From Streptomyces sclerotialus (lineage in GTDB: Bacteria > Actinomycetota > Actinomycetes > Streptomycetales > Streptomycetaceae): DNA of 64,000 nucleotides. The notes under the pieces are model-generated. The model worked only from the letters and a program-made list of their open reading frames with translations, had not been told where the DNA came from and ran no database searches. The stretch is taken from the NCBI RefSeq assembly GCF_040907265.1, contig NZ_JBFOHP010000002.1, forward strand, positions 2,814,501 through 2,878,500, read 5' to 3'. Every line of letters starts with the position of its first letter. Within the stretch, counting starts at the first letter, position 1. A program made the position numbers and the translations under genes. Shown here one piece after another: positions 25,244 through 32,761 of the stretch.

Positions 25244-25480
25244 TCAGGCGACAACCCCCGTCAGGTCCTCGGCCGCATGGCGTTTGATGCGGCAGACGCC
25301 GTTGACGGCCTTGACCGGGATGTCGAGGACGTGGACGTCCTGCAGCTCGCACGGGTCGCGCTGTACGTCGGCCGCCCCGTGACCGGCGGCCTCCGCGTCG
25401 CCCGGTGTGGCCACGTTTCCGGCGAGCGCCGCCGCGGCGATCGAGACGGCGACGGTGGCGTAACTGAGCCGAGCGCGCAT
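25244..25480 (-). CDS. Small secreted protein, unknown function
   Basis: A 78-residue protein with an N-terminal signal peptide (MRARLSYATVAVSIAAAALA, likely cut near residues 24-32). The mature part holds two Cys residues (in DPCELQ and NGVCRIK) that could form a disulfide. ATG 25480 has an excellent GGAGGAA ribosome site. It is divergent from the TetR gene, with the twin operators between them, so it may share that regulator. I do not recognise the family. Confidence 0.65.
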   Translation of the reverse strand: MRARLSYATVAVSIAAAALAGNVATPGDAEAAGHGAADVQRDPCELQDVHVLDIPVKAVNGVCRIKRHAAEDLTGVVA

Positions 25481-25591
25481 GGCTTTCCTCCAGCACAAGA
25501 TCATCGGACGCCCCGTCAACGGCGCGGCCCGGCGGAAAGTTACGTCACCCCACAAAGCGAGCAAAGGTGACGCACCTCACGCGCCGACTCG

Positions 25592-25625
25592 CTGACCGAT
25601 CGGTCAGCTCTGACCGATCGGTCAG
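25592..25625. promoter_or_regulatory. Twin identical 16-bp palindromes, TetR operators
   Basis: CTGACCGATCGGTCAG occurs at 25592-25607 and 25610-25625. Both are perfect palindromes with centres 18 bp apart, nearly two helical turns. They sit between the divergent secreted-protein and TetR genes, ending 14 bases before the TetR ATG, so autoregulation is likely. Confidence 0.85.
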
Positions 25626-25639
25626 TTACGGTGTTGCGC

Positions 25640-26188
25640 ATGCCACGTCCTGCTTCCGCGCTCCGCGGGCACATCCTCGAATCGGCGTTGCACCTGTTCG
25701 CCACCCGCGGCTTCAAGGGCACATCGCTGCACGACATCGCCACCCTCGTGGGCTGTTCGAAGGCGTCCCTGCTGTACCACTTCACCAGCAAGGACGCGAT
25801 ACTGACCGAGCTGCTCACCCCGGCCGGCGAAGGCCTCACCGCGCTCGACGAGCAACTGGCCGGCCTGACGGGCGAGGAAGCCGCCCGTGCCGCCGTGACC
25901 GGTTACATCGACCTCGCCCTGCGCTTCCGGCGCGAGCTGAAGGTCCTGTTCGAGGACATCCCCGCGATGACCAGCCACCCGGCGCTGGGCATCTGCCCGG
26001 GGACCGTCGACCGGCTGCTGGACGCCCTGGCGGGCCGCTCGGCGGAGCACTCGGACGTCGTCGCGGCGTACATGGTCCTGGGCGCCGTCTTCATCACCGG
26101 CGCCAGCGATGTGGACGTACCGGACGAGGAGTTGCGTACGCATCTGATCCGGGGCGCCCTGCGGACGCTCGGGCACGCCCCTCGCTGA
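25640..26188 (+). CDS. TetR family regulator of the MMPL exporter region
   Basis: A 182-residue TetR protein. The HTH includes ALHLFATRGFKGTSLHDIA and VGCSKASLLYHFTSKDAIL (residues 15-55). Starts at ATG 25640 or GTG 25631 are both possible; neither has a clear ribosome site, so translation may be leaderless or weak. Twin palindromes lie immediately upstream. The next gene is an MMPL exporter, a common target of adjacent TetR repressors. Its ligand is unknown. Confidence 0.85.
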   Translation: MPRPASALRGHILESALHLFATRGFKGTSLHDIATLVGCSKASLLYHFTSKDAILTELLTPAGEGLTALDEQLAGLTGEEAARAAVTGYIDLALRFRRELKVLFEDIPAMTSHPALGICPGTVDRLLDALAGRSAEHSDVVAAYMVLGAVFITGASDVDVPDEELRTHLIRGALRTLGHAPR

Positions 26189-26192
26189 TCCA

Positions 26193-26287
26193 CTGATGAT
26201 CCACGACGTCGCTGCTGATCCACGATGCCACTGCCGACCCACGACGTCACTGCTGACCCACGACGCCACTGCTGATCCACGACGAGA
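26193..26287 (+). repeat. 19-bp tandem repeat x5 between TetR and MMPL genes
   Basis: Five copies of CTGCTGATCCACGACGTCA with a few changes (starts 26193, 26212, 26231, 26250, 26269). They fill nearly all of the 112-base spacer and end 13 bases before the MMPL start. Confidence 0.95.
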
Positions 26288-26300
26288 GACACCTCCTGCT

Positions 26301-28511
26301 ATGGCTTCTCTGCTCTACCGGCTCGGCCGGTTCTCCTTCCGCCGACGGGGACGAATAGTCGCCGTGTGGCTGATCCTGCTCGCGGTACTCGGCGGGGCGG
26401 CCGCCTCGTTGATGGGGCCGACCACCGACAAGTTCACGATGCCCGGCACCGAGTCGCAGCGCGCACTGGACTCGCTCCGCGAGCAGTTCCCGCAGGCCAG
26501 CGGCGTCACCGGCACCATCGTCATCGCCGCGCCGAAGGGCGAGAAGCTCGCCCCGGCGGCGGTCGCGCCGGTGGTGCGGGAAGCCGCCGACGTACCCGGC
26601 GTCATCGGCGCCGTCGACCCCTTCAAGGCCCGCTCCGTCTCCCCCGACGGCCGGTACGCCCTGGTCCAGGTCCAGTTCGACACCACCGCCGACAAGGTCA
26701 CCGACGCCCAGCGCACGGCGTACGAACACGTCGGGGAGTCCGCGAAGGACCTGCGGGTCGAGCACGGCGGTGACGTACTGAACGCCAAGGTGGAGGTCGG
26801 CTCGACCGAGGTGCTCGGCGTCCTGGTCGCGGCGGTGGTGCTGGTCATCACCTTCGGCTCCCTGGTCGCGGCCGGTATGACCCTGCTGAACGCGCTGATC
26901 GGCGTCGGGGCGGGCATGGCGGGCCTGTACGCACTCAGCGGCGTCGTGGAGCTGACCAGTACGGCACCCATCCTGGCGCTGATGCTCGGCCTGGCCGTCG
27001 GCATCGACTACTCGCTGTTCCTCACCTCCCGCTACCGCCAGTACCTCGCCGAGGGCCACGAGGCCGAGGAGGCCGCGGGCCGCGCGACCGGCACCGCCGG
27101 ATCGGCCATCGTCTTCGCCGGCGCCACCGTCGTCATCGCGCTGGCCGGGCTCTCCGTCGTCCGTATCCCCTTCCTCACCGTCATGGGCCTGGCCGCGGCG
27201 GGCACGGTCGCGATCGCCGTCCTGGTGGCGCTGACGCTGCTGCCCGCGGCGCTCGGCTTCGCGGGCCGCCGGCTGCTGCCGCGCAAGCAGCGCACCGGCG
27301 GGGCCACCGCGCCCGCGCGTGAGGGCTTCGGCTTCCGCTGGGGCCGGTTCACCACCCGGCTGCGCATCCCGCTCCTGCTGGTCGGCATCGTCGGGCTGGG
27401 CGCGCTGGCCCTGCCGGCGCAGGACATGCGCCTGGCCCTGCCAGGTGCCGGTACCGCCGCCGAGGGCTCGTCGACCCGGGAGGCGTACGACCTGACCACC
27501 GAGGGCTTCGGGCCGGGCTTCAACGGCCGGCTGATCGCCGTGGTCAACGGCGACGACGCCGCGGCGACCGGCGCAGCGGCGAAGCGGACCATGCAGCTGA
27601 TCAAGAGCACCGACGGCGTCCTCACCGTCGCCCCGCCGCAGCTGAACGAGCGCGGTACCACCGCCCTGCTGACCATCATCCCGAAGACCGGTCCCACCGA
27701 CGCGGCCACCGAGGACACCGTCCACGACATCCGCGAACGCGTCGCCGACGTCAAGGGCGCCACCGTGGCCCTGTCCGGCGCCACCGCCCTGGGCATCGAC
27801 ATCTCCGAGAAGCTCGCCGACGCGCTGCCGGTCTACCTGCTGCTCGTCGTCGGCCTGTCGATCCTGCTGCTCATGCTGGTGTTCCGGTCCTTCCTGGTGC
27901 CGCTCAAGGCGGCGCTGGGCTTCCTGATCACCGTCGGGGCCACGTTCGGCATCACCGTGGCCATCTTCCAGCAGGGCCACCTGGCCGACGCGTTCGGCAT
28001 CGACACGCCCGGGCCGCTGGTGAGCTTCCTGCCGGTCCTGCTCATCGGCATCCTCTTCGGCCTCGCCATGGACTACGAGGTCTTCCTCGTCTCGCGCATG
28101 CGGGAGGACTTCGTGCACGGCGCCACGGCCCAGCAGGCCACCGTCAGCGGCGTGGGCCACAACGCGCGCGTCGTGACCGCGGCGGCGCTGATCATGTCCG
28201 CGGTGTTCGGCGGCTTCGTGTTCATGGAGGACCCGATCATCAAGTCGATCGGCTTCGCCCTCGCCGTCGGCGTGCTCATCGACGCGTTCGTCGTCCGCAT
28301 GACCCTCGTACCGGCCGTGATGTCGCTGCTCGGCCGGGGCGCCTGGTGGCTGCCGCGCGCCGTCGACCGTGCCCTGCCCGACTTCGACATCGAGGGCGAG
28401 AAGCTGCAGCGGCAGCTGGCCGGCCGGCGTTCCGGGGAGTCTTCCGACGACGCGGAACAGGCGCCGGAGTCGGCGGAATCGGCTGAATCGGCGGAGTCGG
28501 CCAAGGTCTGA
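26301..28511 (+). CDS. MMPL family RND-type transporter
   Basis: A 736-residue exporter of the MmpL/HpnN type, with two repeats each of a helix, a large external loop and five or so helices. N-terminal RGRIVAVWLILLAVLGG is the first helix. MMPL signatures are LMLGLAVGIDYSLFLTSRYR (about residues 226-245) and ILFGLAMDYEVFLVSRMRED (about 585-604), holding the Asp/Tyr residues of proton relay. Such pumps export lipids, siderophores or drugs. The C-terminus ends in a soluble tail with ESAESAESAESAK repeats. ATG 26301 is chosen because upstream sequence is the repeat array. A strong hairpin follows. Confidence 0.88.
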   Translation: MASLLYRLGRFSFRRRGRIVAVWLILLAVLGGAAASLMGPTTDKFTMPGTESQRALDSLREQFPQASGVTGTIVIAAPKGEKLAPAAVAPVVREAADVPGVIGAVDPFKARSVSPDGRYALVQVQFDTTADKVTDAQRTAYEHVGESAKDLRVEHGGDVLNAKVEVGSTEVLGVLVAAVVLVITFGSLVAAGMTLLNALIGVGAGMAGLYALSGVVELTSTAPILALMLGLAVGIDYSLFLTSRYRQYLAEGHEAEEAAGRATGTAGSAIVFAGATVVIALAGLSVVRIPFLTVMGLAAAGTVAIAVLVALTLLPAALGFAGRRLLPRKQRTGGATAPAREGFGFRWGRFTTRLRIPLLLVGIVGLGALALPAQDMRLALPGAGTAAEGSSTREAYDLTTEGFGPGFNGRLIAVVNGDDAAATGAAAKRTMQLIKSTDGVLTVAPPQLNERGTTALLTIIPKTGPTDAATEDTVHDIRERVADVKGATVALSGATALGIDISEKLADALPVYLLLVVGLSILLLMLVFRSFLVPLKAALGFLITVGATFGITVAIFQQGHLADAFGIDTPGPLVSFLPVLLIGILFGLAMDYEVFLVSRMREDFVHGATAQQATVSGVGHNARVVTAAALIMSAVFGGFVFMEDPIIKSIGFALAVGVLIDAFVVRMTLVPAVMSLLGRGAWWLPRAVDRALPDFDIEGEKLQRQLAGRRSGESSDDAEQAPESAESAESAESAKV

Positions 28512-28608
28512 CCGCAGACGACGGTCCGGCTTCCCGCGGGGCGACCGCAGACGACGGCCCGGCCCCCTGCAGGGTGACCGCAGACGACGGTCCGGCCCCC
28601 GCGGGGCC
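28510..28608 (+). repeat. 33-bp tandem repeat x3 after the MMPL gene
   Basis: Three units beginning GACCGCAGACGACGG at 28510, 28543 and 28576 (period exactly 33). The first overlaps the MMPL stop codon. The last copy continues into the terminator hairpin. Confidence 0.93.
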
Positions 28609-28618
28609 GGACCGTCGT
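28584..28618 (+). terminator. Strong hairpin terminator downstream of the MMPL gene
   Basis: A perfect 16-bp stem (ACGACGGTCCGGCCCC at 28584-28599 and its complement at 28603-28618) with a three-base loop. The left arm is part of the third 33-bp repeat; earlier copies have the left arm but not the full right arm. The 208 bases from 28619 to the P450 start show no further gene. Confidence 0.85.
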
Positions 28619-28826
28619 GGTCGCTGAAGGCCGGGCGGCAGCGGTGGGGACACCTGTCGCCGCTGGTGCCGGAAGGGGCATGACGTGCTCTCGTGACTGC
28701 TCCGGGCCCCTTCCCGTGTCTCCCGGCGGTGGGCACCGTGGGAGTGGTGGCCAGGCGCGGCCGCCGTCGCCGGCTGCGCGTCCGGCCCCAGGGAAGCTGT
28801 CGCCCTCGCTTTTCCGGAGCGTTCTC

Positions 28827-30038
28827 ATGAGCACCCTCACTGACCTTCCCGCCTACCCCGCCGCGCGCAGCGGCGCCTGCCCCTTCGACCCGCCCGCCGC
28901 CTACGCCGACTGGCGCGCGGCACAGGGGCTGCAGCGCGTACGCCTGTGGAACGGTGCCACCGCCTGGGTGGTGACCCGGTACGAGGACATCAAGGCCGCG
29001 CTGAGCGATCCGCGGATCAGCGCGGACGCCACCCGCCCCGGCTTCCCCTGGCTGACCGCCGGCGGTCCGGGGAGCCTGCTGGCCAAGAGTTTCCTGCGGA
29101 TGGACGATCCCGAGCACGCCCGGCTCCGCCGCATGGTCGTCAAGGACTTCACGGCCAAGCGGGTCCGGGAACTGACCCCACGGATCCAGCGGCTGACGGA
29201 CGAACTGCTCGACCGCATGGCTCGCGGACCGCAACCGGCCGACCTCGTGGCGGAGTTCGCGCTGCCCCTGCCGTCGCTGGTGATCTGCCTGCTGCTCGGC
29301 GTGCCTTACGAGGATCATGAGTTCTTCCAGGAGAACAGCCGCCGGACCATCACCGTGACGGCCACGGCCGAGGAGTCGCAGGCCGCCTCGGCCGCCCTCC
29401 ACGACTACCTGCGGGATCTGGTGGTCCGCCTGGAGCGCGAGCCGGGGGACGGCCTCATCGGCCGCCTGGTCACGGAGCGGGTGCGCACCGGGGAGCTGAC
29501 CCGCGAGGACGTGATCCGTACGGCCTTGCTGCTGCTGTTCGGCGGCCATGAGACCACCGGCAACATGATCGCCCTGGGCACGCTGGCCCTCCTCCGCCAC
29601 CCCGACCAGCTGAGCCGTATACGGGACACCGAGGACCCTGATGTGATCGCGGCCGCGGTGGAGGAGCTGTTGCGCTACCTGTCGGTCGTGGAGAACTCGG
29701 TCGCCCGGGTGGCCGTCGCGGACCTCACCCTCGGCGGCCGGCACGTACGCGCCGGGGAGGGACTGTTCATGAGCCTGCCCGCAGGCAACCGGGACGCGGC
29801 CTGCACTCCGCTGCCCGACACCCTGGACACCGCCCGCGACGCACGCGATCATCTCGCCTTCGGCTACGGGAGCCACCAGTGCCTCGGCCAGCTCCTGGCC
29901 CGCGCGGAACTCACGGTGGCCCTGCCGGCCCTGCTCCGCAGGCTGCCGGGCCTCCGGCTGGCGGTGCCGGTCGAGGAGGTGCCCTTCCGGCTGGACACCC
30001 TGATCTTCGGCACCTATCGCCTGCCGGTCGCGTGGTGA
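28827..30038 (+). CDS. Cytochrome P450
   Basis: A 403-residue bacterial class I P450 (CYP105/107-like layout). The I-helix oxygen motif is LLFGGHETTGN, the K-helix ExxR is in EELLRYL, and the heme-binding loop FGYGSHQCLGQLLARAEL lies near residue 350 with the Cys ligand. It needs ferredoxin and ferredoxin reductase; no ferredoxin gene is adjacent, although a ferredoxin-reductase-like flavoprotein lies at 36556. ATG 28827 has CGGAGC just upstream. It is a single-gene unit, so no substrate can be inferred. Confidence 0.92.
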   Translation: MSTLTDLPAYPAARSGACPFDPPAAYADWRAAQGLQRVRLWNGATAWVVTRYEDIKAALSDPRISADATRPGFPWLTAGGPGSLLAKSFLRMDDPEHARLRRMVVKDFTAKRVRELTPRIQRLTDELLDRMARGPQPADLVAEFALPLPSLVICLLLGVPYEDHEFFQENSRRTITVTATAEESQAASAALHDYLRDLVVRLEREPGDGLIGRLVTERVRTGELTREDVIRTALLLLFGGHETTGNMIALGTLALLRHPDQLSRIRDTEDPDVIAAAVEELLRYLSVVENSVARVAVADLTLGGRHVRAGEGLFMSLPAGNRDAACTPLPDTLDTARDARDHLAFGYGSHQCLGQLLARAELTVALPALLRRLPGLRLAVPVEEVPFRLDTLIFGTYRLPVAW

Positions 30039-30173
30039 TCAGTCGAACAGATACCGCGCGACCCGCGCTCAAGACGTCCGCGGATCCGTGCCTACGGTGA
30101 CGCCACGGGTGCCCGGATCGGGCCGCAGCCGGCGACCTGACCGTCCTCGCAGGTCGCATCGATTTTGCTGTGG

Positions 30174-30247
30174 TGGGGCGGGTGGGACTCGAACCCACGG
30201 CCGACGGATTATGAGTCCGCTGCTCTAACCGGCTGAGCTACCGCCCC
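30174..30247 (-). tRNA. tRNA with CAT anticodon (tRNA-Ile2 or elongator tRNA-Met)
   Basis: A 74-base cloverleaf read on the minus strand: acceptor GGGGCGG pairs perfectly with CCGCCCC, the D arm has AGCTCAG, the anticodon loop is CTCATAA, and the T arm has GTTCGAGTC. CCA is encoded (30171-30173). CAT is shared by Met and lysidine-modified Ile2; identity cannot be settled by eye. Confidence 0.93.
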
Positions 30248-30469
30248 CGACACGGCGCGCCGCGCACATTTGTGCGCGCCGTCTGCCGCAGCATAGCCGC
30301 TCATACGATCTGCTGCCCGCGCGGGTGGCTGCCGAACGCGGAGCGGACTGCCGCGTGCGGTCGTGAAGACTGCGATCACCCACCGTTCGGTTCCACCCAG
30401 AGGATCACTCTTTGGAGTGGCCGGGGTGTTCGATTTCTGGGCGGTCCGCCGCCGTCGGGCGCCGACACG

Positions 30470-30492
30470 AAAAAGGACCCCTCGCGGGGTCC
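30470..30492 (-). terminator. Intrinsic terminator of the tRNA-Asn unit
   Basis: On the minus strand, GGACCCC-GCGA-GGGGTCC followed by five T (stem 30475-30481/30486-30492). It lies 12 bases past the 3' end of the downstream tRNA-Asn. The rest of 30248-30469 shows only a CGCGCACA-TT-TGTGCGCG inverted repeat at 30261-30278 near the CAT tRNA. Confidence 0.85.
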
Positions 30493-30504
30493 TCCTTCTT
30501 CCTG

Positions 30505-30577
30505 CTCCCCCGACTGGACTCGAACCAGTAACCCTCCGGTTAACAGCCGAATGCTCTGCCAATTGAGCTACAGGGGA
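30505..30577 (-). tRNA. tRNA-Asn (GTT), second copy
   Basis: A 73-base cloverleaf on the minus strand: acceptor TCCCCTG with CGGGGGA (one G-T pair), anticodon loop CTGTTAA giving GTT, T loop TTCGAGT, discriminator G. CCA is not encoded. It lies five bases after the other tRNA-Asn and shares its sequence except for a few bases in the anticodon stem and variable region. Confidence 0.95.
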
Positions 30578-30582
30578 CTGCG

Positions 30583-30655
30583 CTCCCCCGACTGGACTCG
30601 AACCAGTAACCTGCCGGTTAACAGCCGGCTGCTCTGCCAATTGAGCTACAGGGGA
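30583..30655 (-). tRNA. tRNA-Asn (GTT), first copy
   Basis: A 73-base cloverleaf with the same acceptor and T arm as its neighbour and anticodon GTT in CTGTTAA; the anticodon stem is GCCGGC-like rather than ATTCGG-like. CCA is not encoded. The pair is probably one transcript ending at the terminator near 30470. Confidence 0.95.
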
Positions 30656-30870
30656 ATGCTCTGTGTGCCTCGAATGCACTCCGGTCCGGGCTTCCGGACG
30701 GCGTGCGCTCGCTGCGACACATACATTAGCGCAAGCAGGGGGGTGCTTCGCCAATCGGTATGGCCACGGGTGATCAGCCGGGCCGCGGGTAGACGGAGTG
30801 CAGCCCGGCGACTGACCGCTTCGACGGCGGGTACCGGAGAGCGGGAACGACCAGACAGAAGGGTGGAGCG

Positions 30871-31170
30871 ATGCGCTACCGGCTCACGTTCATCGCGGGA
30901 CTGGCCATCGGATACGTGCTCGGCACGCGGGCCGGGCGGGAGCGGTACGAACAGCTGCGCAAGAGTGCCCAGCGGGTCGCGCAGAACCCCGCAGTCCGCA
31001 ACACCGCGGAGTCCGCAGCGCAGACCGGCCGGCAGGCCGCGACCAAGGCGTACGACGCGGTATCGGCCAAAGTCGGCGACAAGATGCCGAACTCCGTGAC
31101 GGACCGCGTGCGTTCGCTCCGCGAGCAGCGCTCGGGCACGGACGACGACTGGGGCACCAGCAACACCTGA
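30871..31170 (+). CDS. YtxH domain-containing small membrane protein
   Basis: A 99-residue protein. An N-terminal hydrophobic segment (LTFIAGLAIGYVLGTRAG, residues 5-22) with the GYVLG(T/S)RAGRERYEQ pattern is typical of actinobacterial YtxH-like proteins. An Ala/Gln-rich amphipathic helix and a disordered charged tail follow. The role is unknown; related proteins are linked to envelope stress. GGTGGAG at 30861-30867 precedes the ATG. It is a single-gene unit closed by a strong hairpin. Confidence 0.75.
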   Translation: MRYRLTFIAGLAIGYVLGTRAGRERYEQLRKSAQRVAQNPAVRNTAESAAQTGRQAATKAYDAVSAKVGDKMPNSVTDRVRSLREQRSGTDDDWGTSNT

Positions 31171-31204
31171 GCCTGCCCGCCGGGAGCGCCCGGCCGGACC
31201 CGCC

Positions 31205-31242
31205 GGTCTCCCCGGGCCGCCGCAGCGCGGCCCGGGGAGACC
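31205..31242 (+). terminator. Hairpin terminator after the YtxH gene
   Basis: A perfect 16-bp stem (GGTCTCCCCGGGCCGC, 31205-31220, with its complement, 31227-31242), a six-base loop, then GCTTTCCG. Confidence 0.85.
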
Positions 31243-31282
31243 GCTTTCCGTACCGTCCGTCCCATGCGGCATCATCAGGCGC

Positions 31283-32728
31283 ATGGGGATAGTCGCCGGG
31301 TTGGACAGCTCGTCCGAGAGCACACGCATCGTCGTCTGTGACACCGAGAGTGGTGCCGTCGTCAGGCAGGGGTACGCCCCGCATCCTGACGGGAAAGGGC
31401 CGGACGTCGATCCGCAGACGTGGCTGATGTCACTCGGCGAGGCGGCCGCCGGCGGGCTCCTGGAAGGGGTGCAGGCCATCGGCGTCTCGGCGCAGCAGCA
31501 CGGTCTGCTGCCGCTGGACGGTGAGGGGGCGCTCGTGCGTCCCGCCCTGATGGGCAACGACAAGCGGGCACAGAGCGCGGCGGCCGACCTGATCGACGCG
31601 CTCGGGGGTCGCTCGGCGTGGGCGCAGGGCGTGGGGTCCGTACCGCACGCCGCGCAGCCGGTGGCGAAGCTGCGCTGGCTGGCGCGTGCCGAACCCGAGC
31701 ACGCGGCGCGCGTCGCCGAGATCATGCAGCCGCACGACTGGCTGGTCTGGCAGCTGCTGGGGCGGCCGGCGCGGCGTACGACGGACCGGGGCGGCGCTTC
31801 GGGCACCGGCTTCTGGTCGGCGGCGAACGGCGCGTACCGCCCGGACCTGGTCGAGCTGGCGCTCGGGCACCAGGTGCGGCTCCCGGAGGTGCTCGGCCCG
31901 GCCGACGCGGCCGGAGTGACGCCCGAGGGGCTGCTGATCTCCGCCGGTACGGGCGAGACGATGGCGGCGGCCTTCGGCCTCGGCGTCGGCATCGGTGACG
32001 CGGTGGTCTCGCTGGGCGCCTCCGGATCGGTCTTCGGCATCCACCACGAGGCGCTGGCGGACTCGACGGGGACGATCACGTCCTTCGCGGACGCGACGGG
32101 GATGCACCTGCCGGTCGTGCACGTCAGCAACGCCGTACGGGTGCTGCGCGGCATGGCGGACGCGCTGAGCACGGATCTGGAGGGCCTCTCGGACCTGGCC
32201 CTGAAGTCGACGCCCGGCGCGTACGGGATGGTGCTGCTGCCGTACCTGGAGGGCGAGCGCACCCCGCACCTGCCGCACACCGCGGGCTCGCTGCACGGGC
32301 TGCGGCGGGAGAGCATGAAGCCCGAGCACATGGCGCGGGCCGCCGTGGAGGGCATGCTGTGCGGGCTCGCGGACGCGCTGGACGTGCTGCGCGGCAGGGG
32401 CATGCAGGTACGCCGGGTGTTCCTGCTGGGTGCCGCGGCCGAGCTGGGCGCCGTACAGGCAGCGGCGCCCGCGCTGCTGGGCGCGCAGGTCGTGGTGCCG
32501 CAGCCGGCGGACTACGCGGCGGTGGGCGCGGCCCGGCAGGCGGCGTGGGCGCTGGGCCTCGCACACGGTACGCACACGGCGCAGGAGCCGCCGGCCTGGC
32601 CTGCCGCGGCCTGCCAGGTGTTCGAGCCGGGCGAGGAGCTGGCCGTGGGCCAGGCGGTGCGGCAGCAGTACACGACGGTGCGGGACGAGACGTACCCGGG
32701 CGCATTCCAGGAGGCGACGGCGGGCTGA
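31283..32728 (+). CDS. FGGY family carbohydrate kinase (xylulokinase-like)
   Basis: A 481-residue sugar kinase of the actin/hexokinase fold. The N-terminal phosphate loop is VAGLDSSSESTRIVV, QHGLLPLDGEG and ALMGNDKRAQ follow, and the C-terminal half holds SLGASGSVFGIH and RRVFLLGAAAELGAVQ. The GTGETMAAAFGLGVG segment resembles xylulokinases. It probably phosphorylates xylulose or a related ketose; no transporter or isomerase is adjacent, so specificity is open. The start ATG lies 41 bases after the upstream hairpin. The gene is convergent with the sigma factor. Confidence 0.82.
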   Translation: MGIVAGLDSSSESTRIVVCDTESGAVVRQGYAPHPDGKGPDVDPQTWLMSLGEAAAGGLLEGVQAIGVSAQQHGLLPLDGEGALVRPALMGNDKRAQSAAADLIDALGGRSAWAQGVGSVPHAAQPVAKLRWLARAEPEHAARVAEIMQPHDWLVWQLLGRPARRTTDRGGASGTGFWSAANGAYRPDLVELALGHQVRLPEVLGPADAAGVTPEGLLISAGTGETMAAAFGLGVGIGDAVVSLGASGSVFGIHHEALADSTGTITSFADATGMHLPVVHVSNAVRVLRGMADALSTDLEGLSDLALKSTPGAYGMVLLPYLEGERTPHLPHTAGSLHGLRRESMKPEHMARAAVEGMLCGLADALDVLRGRGMQVRRVFLLGAAAELGAVQAAAPALLGAQVVVPQPADYAAVGAARQAAWALGLAHGTHTAQEPPAWPAAACQVFEPGEELAVGQAVRQQYTTVRDETYPGAFQEATAG

Positions 32729-32734
32729 GCCTTC

Positions 32735-32760
32735 GCGGCCGGCCCGCGGCGGCCGGCCGC
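32735..32760. terminator. Hairpin between convergent FGGY kinase and sigma factor genes
   Basis: A perfect 10-bp stem GCGGCCGGCC (32735-32744) with its complement (32751-32760) and a six-base loop, directly before the sigma-factor stop codon on the other strand. Confidence 0.75.
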
Positions 32761-32761
32761 G

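Noticed and set aside
26247..29876. A 1209-codon open frame antisense to the MMPL and P450 genes
   Set aside because: At over 70% GC long antisense frames are common; its translation is Gly/Gln/Arg-rich without domain motifs, and it crosses the tandem repeats and terminator.
30171..30655. tRNA genes as attachment site of an integrative element
   Set aside because: No integrase, excisionase or direct repeat of a tRNA 3' end is visible in the window.
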